From Fremontodendron californicum (lineage: Eukaryota; Streptophyta; Magnoliopsida; Malvales; Malvaceae), in NCBI GenBank assembly GCA_030761205.1, contig JAULJL010000024.1, positions 17,101,122-17,165,121 on the forward strand: a stretch of 64,000 nucleotides of DNA, written 5' to 3'. Under the pieces are notes generated by a model that did not search any database, had not been told where the DNA came from, and saw only the letters and a program-made list of their open reading frames with translations. A program made the translations under genes and the position numbers. Of the stretch, positions 11,606 to 22,079 are shown piece after piece. Each line of letters begins with the position of its first letter. Positions within the stretch are counted from its first letter, which is position 1.

Positions 11606-14289
11606 GATTTAAATGACATGGCAAATATAAATGATATGGCATATAATCTAAATGATATGAAATGACATGAAACATAAAATAATGCTAGCATATAATATGC
11701 ATGAAAATAAAAATAAAAATAATAATGCATGAACATAGTATAGGCTAAATAATATGACAAAAATAACTAAATAAAAAGCATAGGATATCATGAAATATTC
11801 AAAACCATATAATAAACAACATAACATCAAAAATATAAATCAAAATAATAACAACACCATGGAAATTATCATAGCAAAATCACATATTATATAGTATGCA
11901 TGAATATGGAAAATGTAATGCACGAGAATGTATTTTTTCCCCTTAATTAAGGAAATCCGTATATCTAAAAAGATATCCGGCTACCTTAGAAAAATATATC
12001 AAATTAAATATTCTAAAACAAAAAACATTGTGATTATTTGAACACAATTTTGGAAAACTTAGATTTAAAAAAAATAAAAACCTAACTAAACCCTTTTTAA
12101 ATGGCTCTAATTTCCTACGCTTAAAATCTCGGACTTGACAACCCTTAACCGAGGTTTATAAAATTATTTTTAGAGTTTAAGAAGACTTAGAAACTACCCC
12201 TAGACAGTAGCTAAACTTCCTAATCAGTCCCCTCTAAGTAACTTAGCCAAAACAGAAAAAGAAATTTTCTTTTAAATTCAAATCTGACTCTACTGTCCAG
12301 TTTTAGAACACGAATTTTTAACCAATTTTTAAAAATTCAAAAACATCTAAAAATAAATTGGAGACTCAGAACATGTAAAACTACACAGGAAAAAATTGGC
12401 TTAATTTTCTGGTTAAAGATGACTCCCAAAAAAATTGGGAAATTAGGAGTACTGGGTGAAAAAACTATTTTGCCAAAACACAATTTTTTGCCTTTGATAA
12501 AATTATTTAAAAATCAAATTAAAAATGTTAGAGACTCTTCTAAAGACTCACAAACAGTAGCTAACACTTTTGAAAAGTTAGGAAAAAATTGGGTAAATAA
12601 AAAAAATCACAAAGGTAGAATAATCAATTTGACAACTTTTTAATTTTCCACAAGTATGCTCAAAATGAGCATGACTTTGAACCATTGATTGGTCTAAGTC
12701 ATAAATCATGTGGCATGATATGAAATGCATGAAAATACAGCAAATATGATGCATGAAATGCATGATTTAAGACCTAAATGACATGAAAAATGCATGGCAT
12801 AGAGAATATGACCTAGACGTAACATGACTTGCATGGCATTTAATGTAACCTAGGTCTAAAATGCATGATAATGCAAACACAACCTAAAGCTAAAAGATGC
12901 ATGGCAAATACACAAACATATAGCATACTTAAACAAAATACATAACAACATATCATGAGAATGCAAACCTACCAACTAGCATTATAAAAATGCACATACA
13001 AAGCTAAAAAAGGGGGATAGCTGAATGGTCCAATGAATAAGGTCATTTTCACAAACACTTAACGCAATGACATGCATAGCTAAATAATAATACTTAAATC
13101 ATGCAAATATAAAGTAAAGGCATGAAAACCAATAGGCATTTTCACAAACACATGGATTAACAAAATGTAAATCATAAACAAACTTAAACACTTTGAAAAC
13201 AGAAAATCAAAGATGCAAGACAAATAAAATAAACATGATAATAAGATAATAAACTCAATAATGGAAACAAGCAAGCAACCAAATCAAAACAAGCTTCATA
13301 TTTATGTATTTTAAGAATATTTAAAGCACCAAAACTTGTTAAGAACCACTAATAACATGAAATAAAAAACAAAACAACAACTATACAAAAAAATGAGCCA
13401 TTCAGCTACCCCTTTAAATCAAGAGGAAAAAAAATTCAAAAAGCTTTTTACAAGAAAGTATCAAGAAGGACTTGAAGAAGAAACTTAAAAGCACTTATTT
13501 TAAAATGGAAAATCAAAAGAAACTCACCAAAATAGCAATTAAAACAACAAATCAAGAATAGAAAATCAAGGAAAGTGCAAGAGTATGGTGCTTAAAGCAA
13601 CCTCTAGAAGCTATATTGCAAGCTTTTTCCCTTCTAATTTTATTTTATTTTCTAAACTTTTCTTTTTGCCTTTCAAAAAATGGAGAGAAAATCAGCCAAA
13701 CAAGAGTGTGAATGAGTGAAAATGAAAGAGAGAGCCCTCCCCCCTTGTAGTGGCCGGTTGGCCTTGGAAGAACCTAGGAGGTTCTAGAATTTTTTTAGTC
13801 CAAATTTCATCCAATGGCCTTCAATCCAAGATGTTTTCTATGTAGAATTCTCACCCTTAGATTAGAATTATCAGCCCTTGAATTATGATGTCATAAATAT
13901 ACTCTCTCTCCAACCATTGGTCCATGTGTTGCAAATTCAAAGGATTGATCACAAAAATAACTACCTTCCTCTTCATTGTTGGCCTTTTGATTAAAAATCA
14001 GAAAATATCTGCCCACCATTGGGCCTTGGACGACTGATCCTTCCTCGTCCAGCCCATGCTTCAATTTTTTTTAAAACAATAAAAGGCCCTTTTGGGTTTC
14101 TTTGGTAAAATAACCTTTTTGCCCCTTGAACATAAATAAATAGCAAACAGACTCCAAAATTTTCAAAAATTCTTTTTTTTTTTTGAAATAATTCCAAAAT
14201 AATAAAAAAATGAATTCTAGAGGTTTTCAAAATTTTTCGAGCCCATTTGCTATTTATTTGGATTTTTTCTTCCAAAATAGCCCTTTTAT

Positions 14290-14760
14290 GAGCCCAAACT
14301 TTTTCCATTTTTTAAACGATCTCCAAATCCAAATTTTTCTTCACCAATCTCTTCCAAATAATTTAAAAGTATGATCTGGAAGTTTTCATAATTTTTGAAA
14401 CTCATTTGGTATTTTTTCGGGAGTTATCTACTTGAATTACTACATAGTGGGCTCGGGATTTGGCCATTTTGCAAACGAACTCCGAATCTGGATTTTCTTT
14501 TGCCAATCTCTTCCAAATAATTTAAGAACGAGATCTGCAAATTTTTAGAATTTTTGGAGTTCATTTGCTATTTTTTCGGGATTTATCTTTTTGAATTTCT
14601 ACATAAGGGACCCGGGATTTGGCCGTTTCGCAAACGAACTCCGAATCAATATTTTTCTTCTCCAATCTCTTCAAAATGATTTAAGAATGAGATCTGCAAG
14701 TTTTCAGAATTTTTGGAGTTCATTTGCTATTTTTACCAAAATTTCCAATTTTGCCATTTT
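14290..14760. repeat. About 159-bp tandem repeats inside the Ogre LTR
   Basis: Three units, each with a CATTTTGCAAACGAACTCCGA-like segment, CCAATCTCTTCCAAATAATTTAA and GGAGTTCATTTGCTATTTTTTC. The distance between matching GGGATTTGGCC words is about 159 bp (14455 to 14614). Equivalent units occur at about 47270-47730 (reverse), 54855-55290 and 60010-60290. Confidence 0.8.
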
Positions 14761-15391
14761 GCCTCCGAAGCCCGATTTTCAAATTTTCTTCAAATTGAAC
14801 CTTTGGCTATCCTTGTTTAATCACTCCTCATCAATTAGGGGCTTTAGTCTTACTGAATCGGGCCATTTCTATAATTCTTCCAACTTTCATCGAAATCCAC
14901 CAAAAACCCTAATTCTTGGTTTTCTTCCGGATTGACTTTTCTTTCAGTTTTTCTTCCAAGTAGCTTCTCCATTACCCATAGTCAGTGCTTATCTTTCATT
15001 TGGAACCTTTAATTTTGACCAATTTGATCGTTTAAGTACTTTTCCCCAAATTTCCTGAACTAGGGTTTCTTTTCTACTACATCTCCGTAACCCAACTTCC
15101 GAACTCCATTTCTTTCAATGTAGACCTCGGATTATCAAAATGCTTTCGCCATTTTTCAATTGAACTTCAAATCTTAATTTTGAAAGTGGGTTGACTTTTG
15201 CAGTAATTGACTTTTCGAGGTTGACTTTTTGGGGTTGACTTTTTTAAGTCTGACTTTTTATGCTCGCCTTCTTAGACTAAGTCTCCGAGTACCACCTGCA
15301 GGATGAAAAAAAATCTTTTTACATTCTGAAACATCAATTTAGGAAGAAAACATACCTGTTTTAGTGGTCCGGACAAAATTTGGTGTCTATA

Positions 15392-15700
15392 GCTATAATG
15401 TCATTTTTTTTTTGTTTGCAGAATGTGTATTTTTTCTAAGAAAACAAAATGGTGAAATGCAAATCCATTTGTAATATATATTTTAAAACCCTGCTTCTTT
15501 AAAATGTCTACATATAATTAACTTTCAAAAAAAATTTGGAGAAAAAAATAATTATGCATGCAAAAATATGAGCAGAAAAGTACACAAAAGTAGGAAAAAT
15601 ATTTTCAAATATGGTCCAACAAAGTGACAACCAATGTATTAAAATTATGCAAATATATGAGAAATTATAAACTTTTTAAAACATGTGTTAAACACAATGT
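15392..15700. other. AT-rich spacer between element 1 and the antisense-gene element
   Basis: About 309 bp, very A/T-rich with T and A runs. No ORF, hairpin or element end was recognised apart from its two borders. It may be genuine flanking DNA. Confidence 0.4.
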
Positions 15701-16127
15701 TGATGGTATTTTTGGTGGTAAATGGTTCTAAGGCCAAGAGGGAGAAGGAAGCAGAGCAACAGGGTAGGATTCTTGGTGTTTTTAAAGAGGCAATCAGTTG
15801 GTCCTAGGAAGCCTATTTATAGTCTTCTCCGACGGGTCGTCGTACACCACATGTCGGGGCTTGGCTAAGGACAAGTGGGCTGAAATCTCAAGTGAGTTCC
15901 GATGTGATAGGTAGTGATGTGATGGGTAGGACGACTGTCAGGTGGGCCACGTGGTTCTTTGAAGTGATGGACGTTGGGGTCGCCTTAAGGTGGCGACCAC
16001 TTGGTGGCTCAGGTCCGGCGAGCTCAGACCTAGCGAGCTTACCCTCTTGGGCCCCGTAGTGAAGGATTTACTGAACCTGATGATTAGCTTGGGTCCGTTG
16101 GGCCTAGAAGGTTTATTGGGTTTAACA
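15701..16127 (-). repeat. Candidate 3' LTR of the host Tat element (about 427 bp)
   Basis: Right end: minus strand TGTTAAACCC starts at 16127, immediately after a G-rich tract. The left end is proposed at a TG at 15701 (minus strand ...ACCATCA) and is only a guess. A perfect minus-strand TATAAATAG lies inside. The other LTR is outside the window, so the length cannot be checked. Confidence 0.5.
15811..15822 (-). promoter_or_regulatory. TATA box in host-element LTR
   Basis: Minus strand CTATAAATAGGC, about 305 bp downstream of the LTR start. This position fits a U3/R border. Confidence 0.6.
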
Positions 16128-16142
16128 ATTGCCCCTAGGTGA
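16128..16142 (-). other. Polypurine tract of host Tat element
   Basis: Minus strand CCTAGGGGCAAT directly before the TGTTAAAC LTR start. It would prime plus-strand cDNA synthesis. It is short and G-rich, as in other Tat elements. Confidence 0.55.
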
Positions 16143-16330
16143 GGTGGGGTCATAAAGTGGCCACCGGCGAGCCTAATGTTTTTGGAGAGGTCGTTACAGT
16201 CTTGGTGGGAAAACTGGCAATTGCTAAAGGTTCGATTTTCACTATATACGAGGCGTTGTCACGTGTCATCTGTTGATTGGGGTGATATTCAAGTTTTTGC
16301 AGGAATTGATGCAAGTATTAATTACGGCAA

Positions 16331-16343
16331 CTATAAAAGAGGG
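16331..16343 (+). promoter_or_regulatory. TATA box of the antisense gene
   Basis: Plus strand CTATAAAAGAGGG, about 200 bp upstream of the first plausible ATG (16544) of the antisense gene. It gives the antisense gene its own promoter, facing opposite to the LTR promoter at 15811-15822. Confidence 0.55.
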
Positions 16344-16543
16344 TGTTAGGCTTTCGGGGTTGCTGTTTTTACTCTGTTGCTCAATTTTTGCCGAGTCTTT
16401 ATCTAAGTTGCTGTGCTACCGTAATCATGGTTGGTGTGTGATCGAAGAAAGTTAACGGAGGCTTAAATAGGTATTTGAGGTATTATTTTTGGTTTTTGGT
16501 TGTTTGTGGTTTGTATGTCACGACCATACTATCTAGGACAGTG

Positions 16544-18230
16544 ATGAGTGATAGTGAGGATACTGAGAGGTTAGAGGTAGGTCTTGGGTTGATGGGGCTA
16601 AAGAATCGAAAGTGGAGATGTCGGAGGTTGAATTGGATGTTGAAGAGGGTGCTCGGGCTGCGAGGGTCAATGTTGGAAGCTTGGAATTGAGTCGGGAGAT
16701 TGAGGAGGGTGCCCAAATTGTTGCTGCTGGCGGTGCAGAGACTAGTAGTGGTGGTGGGGTAGTTGGTGGTGGCGCTGAGGATGTCGCCATTTTTGATGAT
16801 GAGGGTCGAGGGGACGTCCATGCCCGTAGTTTCGGGGTAGAATGGGGAGATGTTGAATTGTGCGACTTTACTTATCCGAACATGGTGGCTTGTCTTCACA
16901 ACAGGGGCATTTGTCTTCCCAACTATGGGTATGAGTTCGCCATTCCTGAAGAGGGTCGTCGTGTGAGTCAGGTGTTATATGGAGAGCGCAAAGTGTGCTT
17001 TTATGCATATATGTTAGAGGGGGTTTCCATCTTTCGTTGCATGGGTTTTTAGGGCTTGCCTCGATGTTTATGGGGTCACCGCTTCTCAATTAACTAGAGT
17101 GTCCTGGCCAGTATTGGTGGCGTTCTTCATCAATTGTCGTATGAGAAGGTAGGTTCCTAAGGTGTTGGCCTTTCACAACTTATACCATCTGAAGAGTTTA
17201 GATACTCGGTTGGGTAATCGGTACTACCTCTCTGCGCGGGGGAATAGAGTGGTCGTCAATACTCCCAACAATCGCCATATCATGCGGAGTGTATTTTTTG
17301 TTGCGTCCTTGAGGCATACGACCAACAGCTAGGGTTTCAAAGTGACCTGGTCAAACCCTTCGGAGAATAGGAAAAAATCTTGATTGGATATGGGGCCCGT
17401 CAAAAAGGCACAGTTTGACTACTAGAAGAGTCATAGCATAGATTGCGGGAGGACCGTGACGCTAGATTACATCTACCGCTACTGCGTGAGGAACAAAATC
17501 CTAATCGGATTGCGTTCGCTTGCGGGCTTCCTCCACAATTGGGTCCGGTTTGGCCCAAAGGTGGGGAGGATTTTCTGGTGAGACTGCTAATGGGTCGCAC
17601 GCGCCATGTGATAGATTCTGACGGTGTAACCTCGTTTGTGGATGTCTAGGTGCCTCCAGGCAAGGTTGCGTCTTAAAGCGAGGCTGACTCGACGATCGTT
17701 AGCCCTTTTCGTTCGTCAGACCTCATGGAAGGTAAGACTTCTCGTTTTAATTGAAGTTATCTTAAGCAGCACCTTTCTCATTATAACCTTGGGATTCTTT
17801 CTGTTTTGCAGTGGACGATGAGGTCGCGGGTGAGCCTTTGGACCGCCTCAGGGGTTTGCCCATACCTGATGGACTCTGGCACGGTGAGCCTCAGGGAACC
17901 TCCACCTCTAATGCAACTGATGAGGTGTTTGGGGACTTGCTCTCCATTGTGCCCTAGTTACCCCTTCCCGTCATCGTATCTAAGGCTCCTCCAGTAATCG
18001 AGTTGTCATCATATTCTAGCACTAGTGAAAGTATTGTTGTTGGTCGGCGACCCAGAATGGTAGCTAATTCGGGTGATGGGGGAGAGATCGATGGTTGTCT
18101 GACTTTGAGGCTAGGTTGAAAGAGGACAATTTGTACTCAGAGAGTGATACATCTGATAGCAGCTCCTCTTATTCGGGGGGGGGGGGCTTGGATACATGAA
18201 GACCTCTTAAAGCGTGGTCTTTGGTCCTAG
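16544..18230 (+). pseudogene. Antisense gene of host Tat element, 5' exons (putative gypsy-type transposon domain)
   Basis: Acidic N-terminus from ATG 16544. The main block 16612-17050 includes VACLHNRGICLPNYGYEFAI and KVCFYAYMLEGVSIFRC. After a one-base frameshift at about 17050 it reads YGVTASQLTRVSWPVLVAFF, then RLGNRYYLSARGNRVVVNTP and MRSVFFVAS. This order (Leu/Pro entry, Gln-Leu..Trp core, YYLSAR, then a Phe-Phe-Val stretch) is that of the plant putative gypsy-type transposon domain (PF04195 type). Several TAG codons (about 17152, 17330, 17646, 17958) and frameshifts disable it. It contains an 80-nt intron and is split from its 3' exons by the insertion at 18250. The role in the element is unknown. 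Confidence 0.7.
17732..17811 (+). other. Intron 1 of the antisense gene (80 nt)
   Basis: Donor GGAAG/GTAAGACTTC, pyrimidine-rich end, acceptor TTCTGTTTTGCAG/TGGACG. The downstream sequence stays open (VDDEVAGEPLDRL) for about 140 nt. Typical plant intron size. Confidence 0.65.
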
Positions 18231-18244
18231 GTAGTTTTCTTTTT

Positions 18245-18249
18245 CTTAT
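18245..18249. other. TSD CTTAT, left, of non-autonomous copy 1
   Basis: CTTAT directly before TGATGCACCC. The identical pentamer follows the other end at 36456-36460. Five bases is the normal Ty3/gypsy duplication length. Confidence 0.92.
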
Positions 18250-18456
18250 TGATGCACCCAAAAGAGTGTATCTTATTTAACCTTGCACTAAAAAGATCAA
18301 TTGTAAGTATAATGACTAGCAAGGGTCGAGTCCTCAGGGATTGGGTTTTAATCTATGAGTTATTAGTTTATAACTTACGTTCAAAGAAAACAATAAAAGA
18401 AAAGGGGTTTTTGAAGCCAGATTTAAACTAAAGTAAATAATAAGAATAAGATGCAA

Positions 18457-18570
18457 GGCGGTATAACCAGCCAATAAAAATATATATACTAAATTAGGCG
18501 GTATAACCAGCCAATAAAAATAAAACAAAGTTAATATACAAATTAGGCGGTATAACCAGCCAATAAAAAT
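18457..18570. repeat. GGCGGTATAACCAGCC tandem repeats, copy 1 3' LTR (3 units)
   Basis: Three units of about 40 bp with the fixed core GGCGGTATAACCAGCCAATA separated by AT-rich spacers. The same array has three units at 25432-25545 and four in the LTRs of copies 2 and 3. Confidence 0.9.
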
Positions 18571-19414
18571 AAATATACTTTTAAAAATAAGCAAACTAGA
18601 AAAGTAAGAAAACAAGTAAGTAAGAAGAATCAAATATGAAAAATATGGTTAAGGTTTCATTCTCCACCACTAGACATCATTAAGAATCAATTTCAGATCT
18701 ATCAATATCAACCAACTATCAAAGTTAACAACCGTAGATAACAACAAGCTCTGTTATCCCAATCTTTCCTTAGTTTGTCGTTAAATAGAACAAGCTCTCT
18801 ATTTAATCTCTAACCATTAAACAACCTAGAATAAGCTCTCTAAATTCAATTTAATGGCAGCTTTATGATGAGAAAGATAGGTTGATCTAAGCAACAAACA
18901 CATAAGCTCGGATTGTTCAACTTAGGTTATGTTCCACTTTGCAATTATTGAAAACTTGACCATAATCATTAATCACAAATTGCCACTTATGAATAGGAAA
19001 TCAAAACAATTACACGGATCAAGACTCCTAAACTAGCCATAGATAATTATCAAGATCTATCTAGTTGTACACCTAAATAAATCAAGACAACATCATGAAC
19101 AATTCTTGTAGAAGAACATAAGCAACTTTGATAGAGAATTAATGATAGATAGAATCTAAAAATCAATCACAAAACATGTCTAGGGCTTTGAAATCACCCT
19201 TAACCAAATAGAAGTTTAGCCTAGCATAGGCATTGTAAACATAAACATAAAATTAAAGAGAATCTAAGAAGGAAATAAAAGAAAGAAAGAAGAAGAAGAA
19301 AATAAAGAAAAAGAAAACTAGAGAAAAGAAAGAAGAAGAAAACTTAGAGAATTTTATTACAATGGCTAATTTCCTACCAATCTACCATATGATCCTCTAC
19401 AATCATCCAAGGCC

Positions 19415-19426
19415 CTCTATTTATAC
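19415..19426 (-). promoter_or_regulatory. LTR TATA box, copy 1 3' LTR
   Basis: Minus strand GTATAAATAGAG, a near-ideal plant TATA box. The following AATAAA at 19358-19353 suggests a short R region of about 60 nt and a U5 of about 1.1 kb. Confidence 0.75.
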
Positions 19427-20083
19427 ACCTTTTGGAGGGCTAAATGACAAGAGACAAGCTTTACAAATTTCAAAGGTAGGTATAATAGGTGGGTGCATTT
19501 TTCTAACAATTTTCGTCATATTGTATGACAATTTTGATCAGCCAACTTGATGGTCGATTTTGTCAATATTGGAGGCCTGATCTGATCACATGGTCTTCTA
19601 GAAAAATGTTCCCCTGTCAGTTACTGATCCATAGCCGTTGGAATCAGCTCATTTTCTGATGTGGATAAGAAGATATGGGCAAAATACGAAAACAGGTCAG
19701 CACAGACGTCGTTGCACATCAGCCAACTTGATGGTCGATTTCGCTAGGGCAAACGACTCCGTTTCAAGAAGTGTAAAACATGAAAAAGATAGATATGCCT
19801 CTTAACTTTGCACGGTTAAAATTTCAGCCTTATTGCTTCAGTGAAACTCCAGATATAGCTGATATGGAAAAAGGTGTCGAAACTGGAACTGAACTGAATT
19901 TGCCCTTAATTGTTGATTTAACCTAGTAATCTGAAATCACTCAAAGAAACTCGTAAAAAAACACCAAATTACATAAAAATATAAAAGATCATAAACACAA
20001 TTAGACTAAGCAATAGTAACTCGTATTTGACACAAAACAATAATAAAACATAACTAAAAACTATATAATTATACGAGTTATCA

Positions 20084-20097
20084 CACCCCCACACTTA
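20084..20097 (-). other. Polypurine tract, copy 1
   Basis: Minus strand TAAGTGTGGGGGTG abuts the 3' LTR. Four to five relatives of this tract occur further inside the element. Confidence 0.85.
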
Positions 20098-20101
20098 GAT
20101 T

Positions 20102-20120
20102 GTTGCTAGTCCCTAGCAAC
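20102..20120. other. Hairpin next to PPT, copy 1
   Basis: Perfect 8-bp inverted repeat GTTGCTAG/CTAGCAAC with loop TCC. It is conserved at 28515-28533 in copy 2. Confidence 0.8.
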
Positions 20121-21583
20121 GACTCAATAAAAATAAAATAAGAAAATCTAATCTAATCCACTTTCGTAGGAAATCACGGTGGCACTTAGCATGTGACACA
20201 AGCCTTTAAACCCCTAGGTGTCCCTAGTGGACGAGTTTAGTCTCGTGAGGGTTTACTAGAACGATACCCACAAACATTGAAAAACTAAAATATAAATAAA
20301 CTACATATACTAAAAATATTTATTCCTAATCCTTTCAATACAAATTAGAGACAATCTTTGAACAAGTCTTATAAACTAATCAATAGCTTAAAGAATTTCA
20401 CAAAAATTCATGCTTGAATGTAAATTGTTTGAGTTAAGCCAATTATTAACATAACATATTTCAATCAAAATAGTGCACATTCAAACTTATTCTCAACTAC
20501 TCACATGGGATACTCTCATGATTTTCATTCTTTAAAGTAGTGGTAAAGTGTTTACACTCAATCAATCTCATGAAAACAGTTCTACCATATGCTTGCTTGT
20601 CCACCTATTCTCCACTATTTAGATCATACAACTTCATAAATCAAGAGGTCTTTATTCAAGGTTGTAATGGGGCCAAAGGGTTATAATGTGGTTAAAGAAC
20701 AAAAGGATAAAGATATCACAAAGGTTCCAAAGAGTTCATAGAGTTTAGAGACATAATAGGATCATACAAATAAAACTTCTCAAAACTCTTATAAAGCACA
20801 TAATAACATAGGCTAAATATTCATGTTGAGCCTTTGCATCATTCTAACCAACTTTGTAACATCTTTTTCTTTACTTTAACTAGAAGTTCAAGAGAAGATA
20901 TTTTTTTTTTTAATATGGGAATGTATTTGACAATGATCCTTTTCTTTTTCTCTTGACTTTTTCTTTTCTTTTCTTCCCCCACACTTATCTTTTGTTTCTA
21001 ACCCAAATTTTTAACTAAAAATATCCCTTGTTTTTTTGCAATATGTCTCAAAATATATAATCCATCTTTAGAACAAGGGTAAGGATATAAGTATATTTAG
21101 GCTAGGTGTAAGTTGTGGTTACCAATAAAACATCATATTTAATGTAGGCTCAAATTCGCTCACTAGTGGGGATGTTCTCTTAGAACATTAATAATGGATG
21201 GCTGTTTGGCTCTGGTTATAATCCTAATGCCTCTATCATATTCATGTTGTCACATGTATCAATATAGTCTCAAACGGTTTAAAGCAAGTTCTAGAGAATC
21301 ATGTAATCATAAGAGCACTCAAGAAAGAAATTAGATTGATTTGTATAATGCATCAATCATTATAGGCTCAAAAACTCACAAGGATGATTATACAAGTCAG
21401 ATTAAGTCTAAACATGCTTCTTTCTCAATCAACATATCATATTAACATTGGCTCATAAAAAGGTTGATATCAAGCTCAATTCTCATGAAAATCTTCTCAC
21501 TAATAAATCTGTTTTAGACTTATGCAATTCATATCTCATCATAGTATTGAAAGTAACTAAAACACACTAAAAATAATAATAAA

Positions 21584-21820
21584 GACTCAAAAAAAAAATA
21601 GTAGACAAAAATAAAAGAAATCCTAAATCATTCCCACCACACTTAATTCTTACATTGTCCTCAATGTAAGTCTATTAACCCAAATGAAAGAATCATGTGT
21701 AAGAGAAAAGAACTTATAACATAAGAATAGGAACAACTAAGACTCAAAACAAAACAAACTCATGCAACCTAAATAATCCTAAAATACTAAACAAAAATTA
21801 ACAAGTAAACATAAAAAGAT
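21584..21820. repeat. Cassette-flanking direct repeat, downstream arm (copy 1)
   Basis: Diverged duplicate of 23831-24033. Shared words include GACTCAAAAA, the AATTCTTACATTGTC hairpin, ATCATGTGTAAG, GAAAAGAACT, ACTAAACA and ACATAA, all in the same order. The two arms enclose the LOG and Cys-cluster ORFs. Confidence 0.7.
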
Positions 21821-22079
21821 TAAAATCAAACTGACAAGGTATGTCTCAAGTCTCCCTTACTCAGACCTTGTTCAGAATGAATACTTCTAAATTGCTTAAA
21901 ACACACCAAACTTTTTTTTTTATTTTTTTATATTAGCAAAATATGTCCCTTACCCCCTACTAAAATATGACATTGTCCCCAATGTCAAATTTTAAAGGTA
22001 GAATTTAGGAGATATTACCTGCAGAGGTTGCTAACCACTTATTATAACTGAGACACAACAAGCAAAATGTTAGATAATG

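Larger units (their letters stand above)
1..15391 (-). mobile_element. Ogre-like Ty3/gypsy retrotransposon, 5' part, degenerate (element 1)
   Basis: Minus-strand element running from a 5.0-kb LTR at the right to integrase at the left edge; its 3' end is outside the window. The order seen is LTR, PBS, long leader, extra ORF1, gag, aspartic protease, intron, RT, RNase H, second RNase H, integrase. Very long LTRs, an ORF upstream of gag and an intron between the protease and RT parts are the known hallmarks of the Ogre branch of the Tat lineage. Many frameshifts and in-frame stops show that it cannot encode its own proteins. The LTR end at 15391 reads TA where CA is expected. Confidence 0.88.
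10389..15391 (-). repeat. 5' LTR of Ogre element 1 (5003 bp)
   Basis: In + orientation it starts TGTCGCAACC at 10389, directly beside the PBS, and ends near 15391 with the same end sequence as the complete LTR at 51225-55948. It is longer than that copy (5003 against 4724 bp), largely because of an expanded array of about 38-bp units (about 11150-11600) built on ATATTCTAAATGAAATG. A second internal repeat, about three units of about 159 bp, lies at 14290-14760. ORFs inside it are AT-rich artefacts with no domain. I see no gene in it. Confidence 0.9.
18250..20083 (-). repeat. 3' LTR, non-autonomous copy 1 (1834 bp)
   Basis: Ends TGATGCACCC (18250) and GAGTTATCA (20083) in + orientation. The minus-strand sense LTR therefore runs TGATAACTCG to GGGTGCATCA. 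It contains a TATA box (19426-19415), an AATAAA about 65 nt further on (19358-19353), a pyrimidine-rich (sense) stretch and three 40-bp repeats. Confidence 0.95.
20098..22079 (-). other. 3' non-coding region, copy 1
   Basis: About 2 kb between the LOG-like ORF and the PPT with no credible coding frame. It holds several PPT-like C5-CACACTTA words (near 20977 and 21633), a hairpin CTTACATTG/CAATGTAAG at 21649-21670, another built on GACATTG/CAATGTC near 21969-21986, and a direct-repeat arm at 21584-21820. Confidence 0.7.

Noticed and set aside
18174..18187. Run of G residues before copy 1
   Set aside because: Homopolymer, possibly sequencing length error; no function inferred.
18334..18633. 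Hydrophobic minus-strand ORF with repeated FIGWLYRL-like words (also 25309-25608 and 62707-62916)
   Set aside because: Produced by translating the GGCGGTATAACC LTR repeats; looks like membrane segments but is low-complexity repeat translation.
20102..20120. Hairpin considered as a transcription terminator
   Set aside because: Plant nuclear context; it is tied to the PPT and repeated as a module, so rho-independent termination is not relevant.
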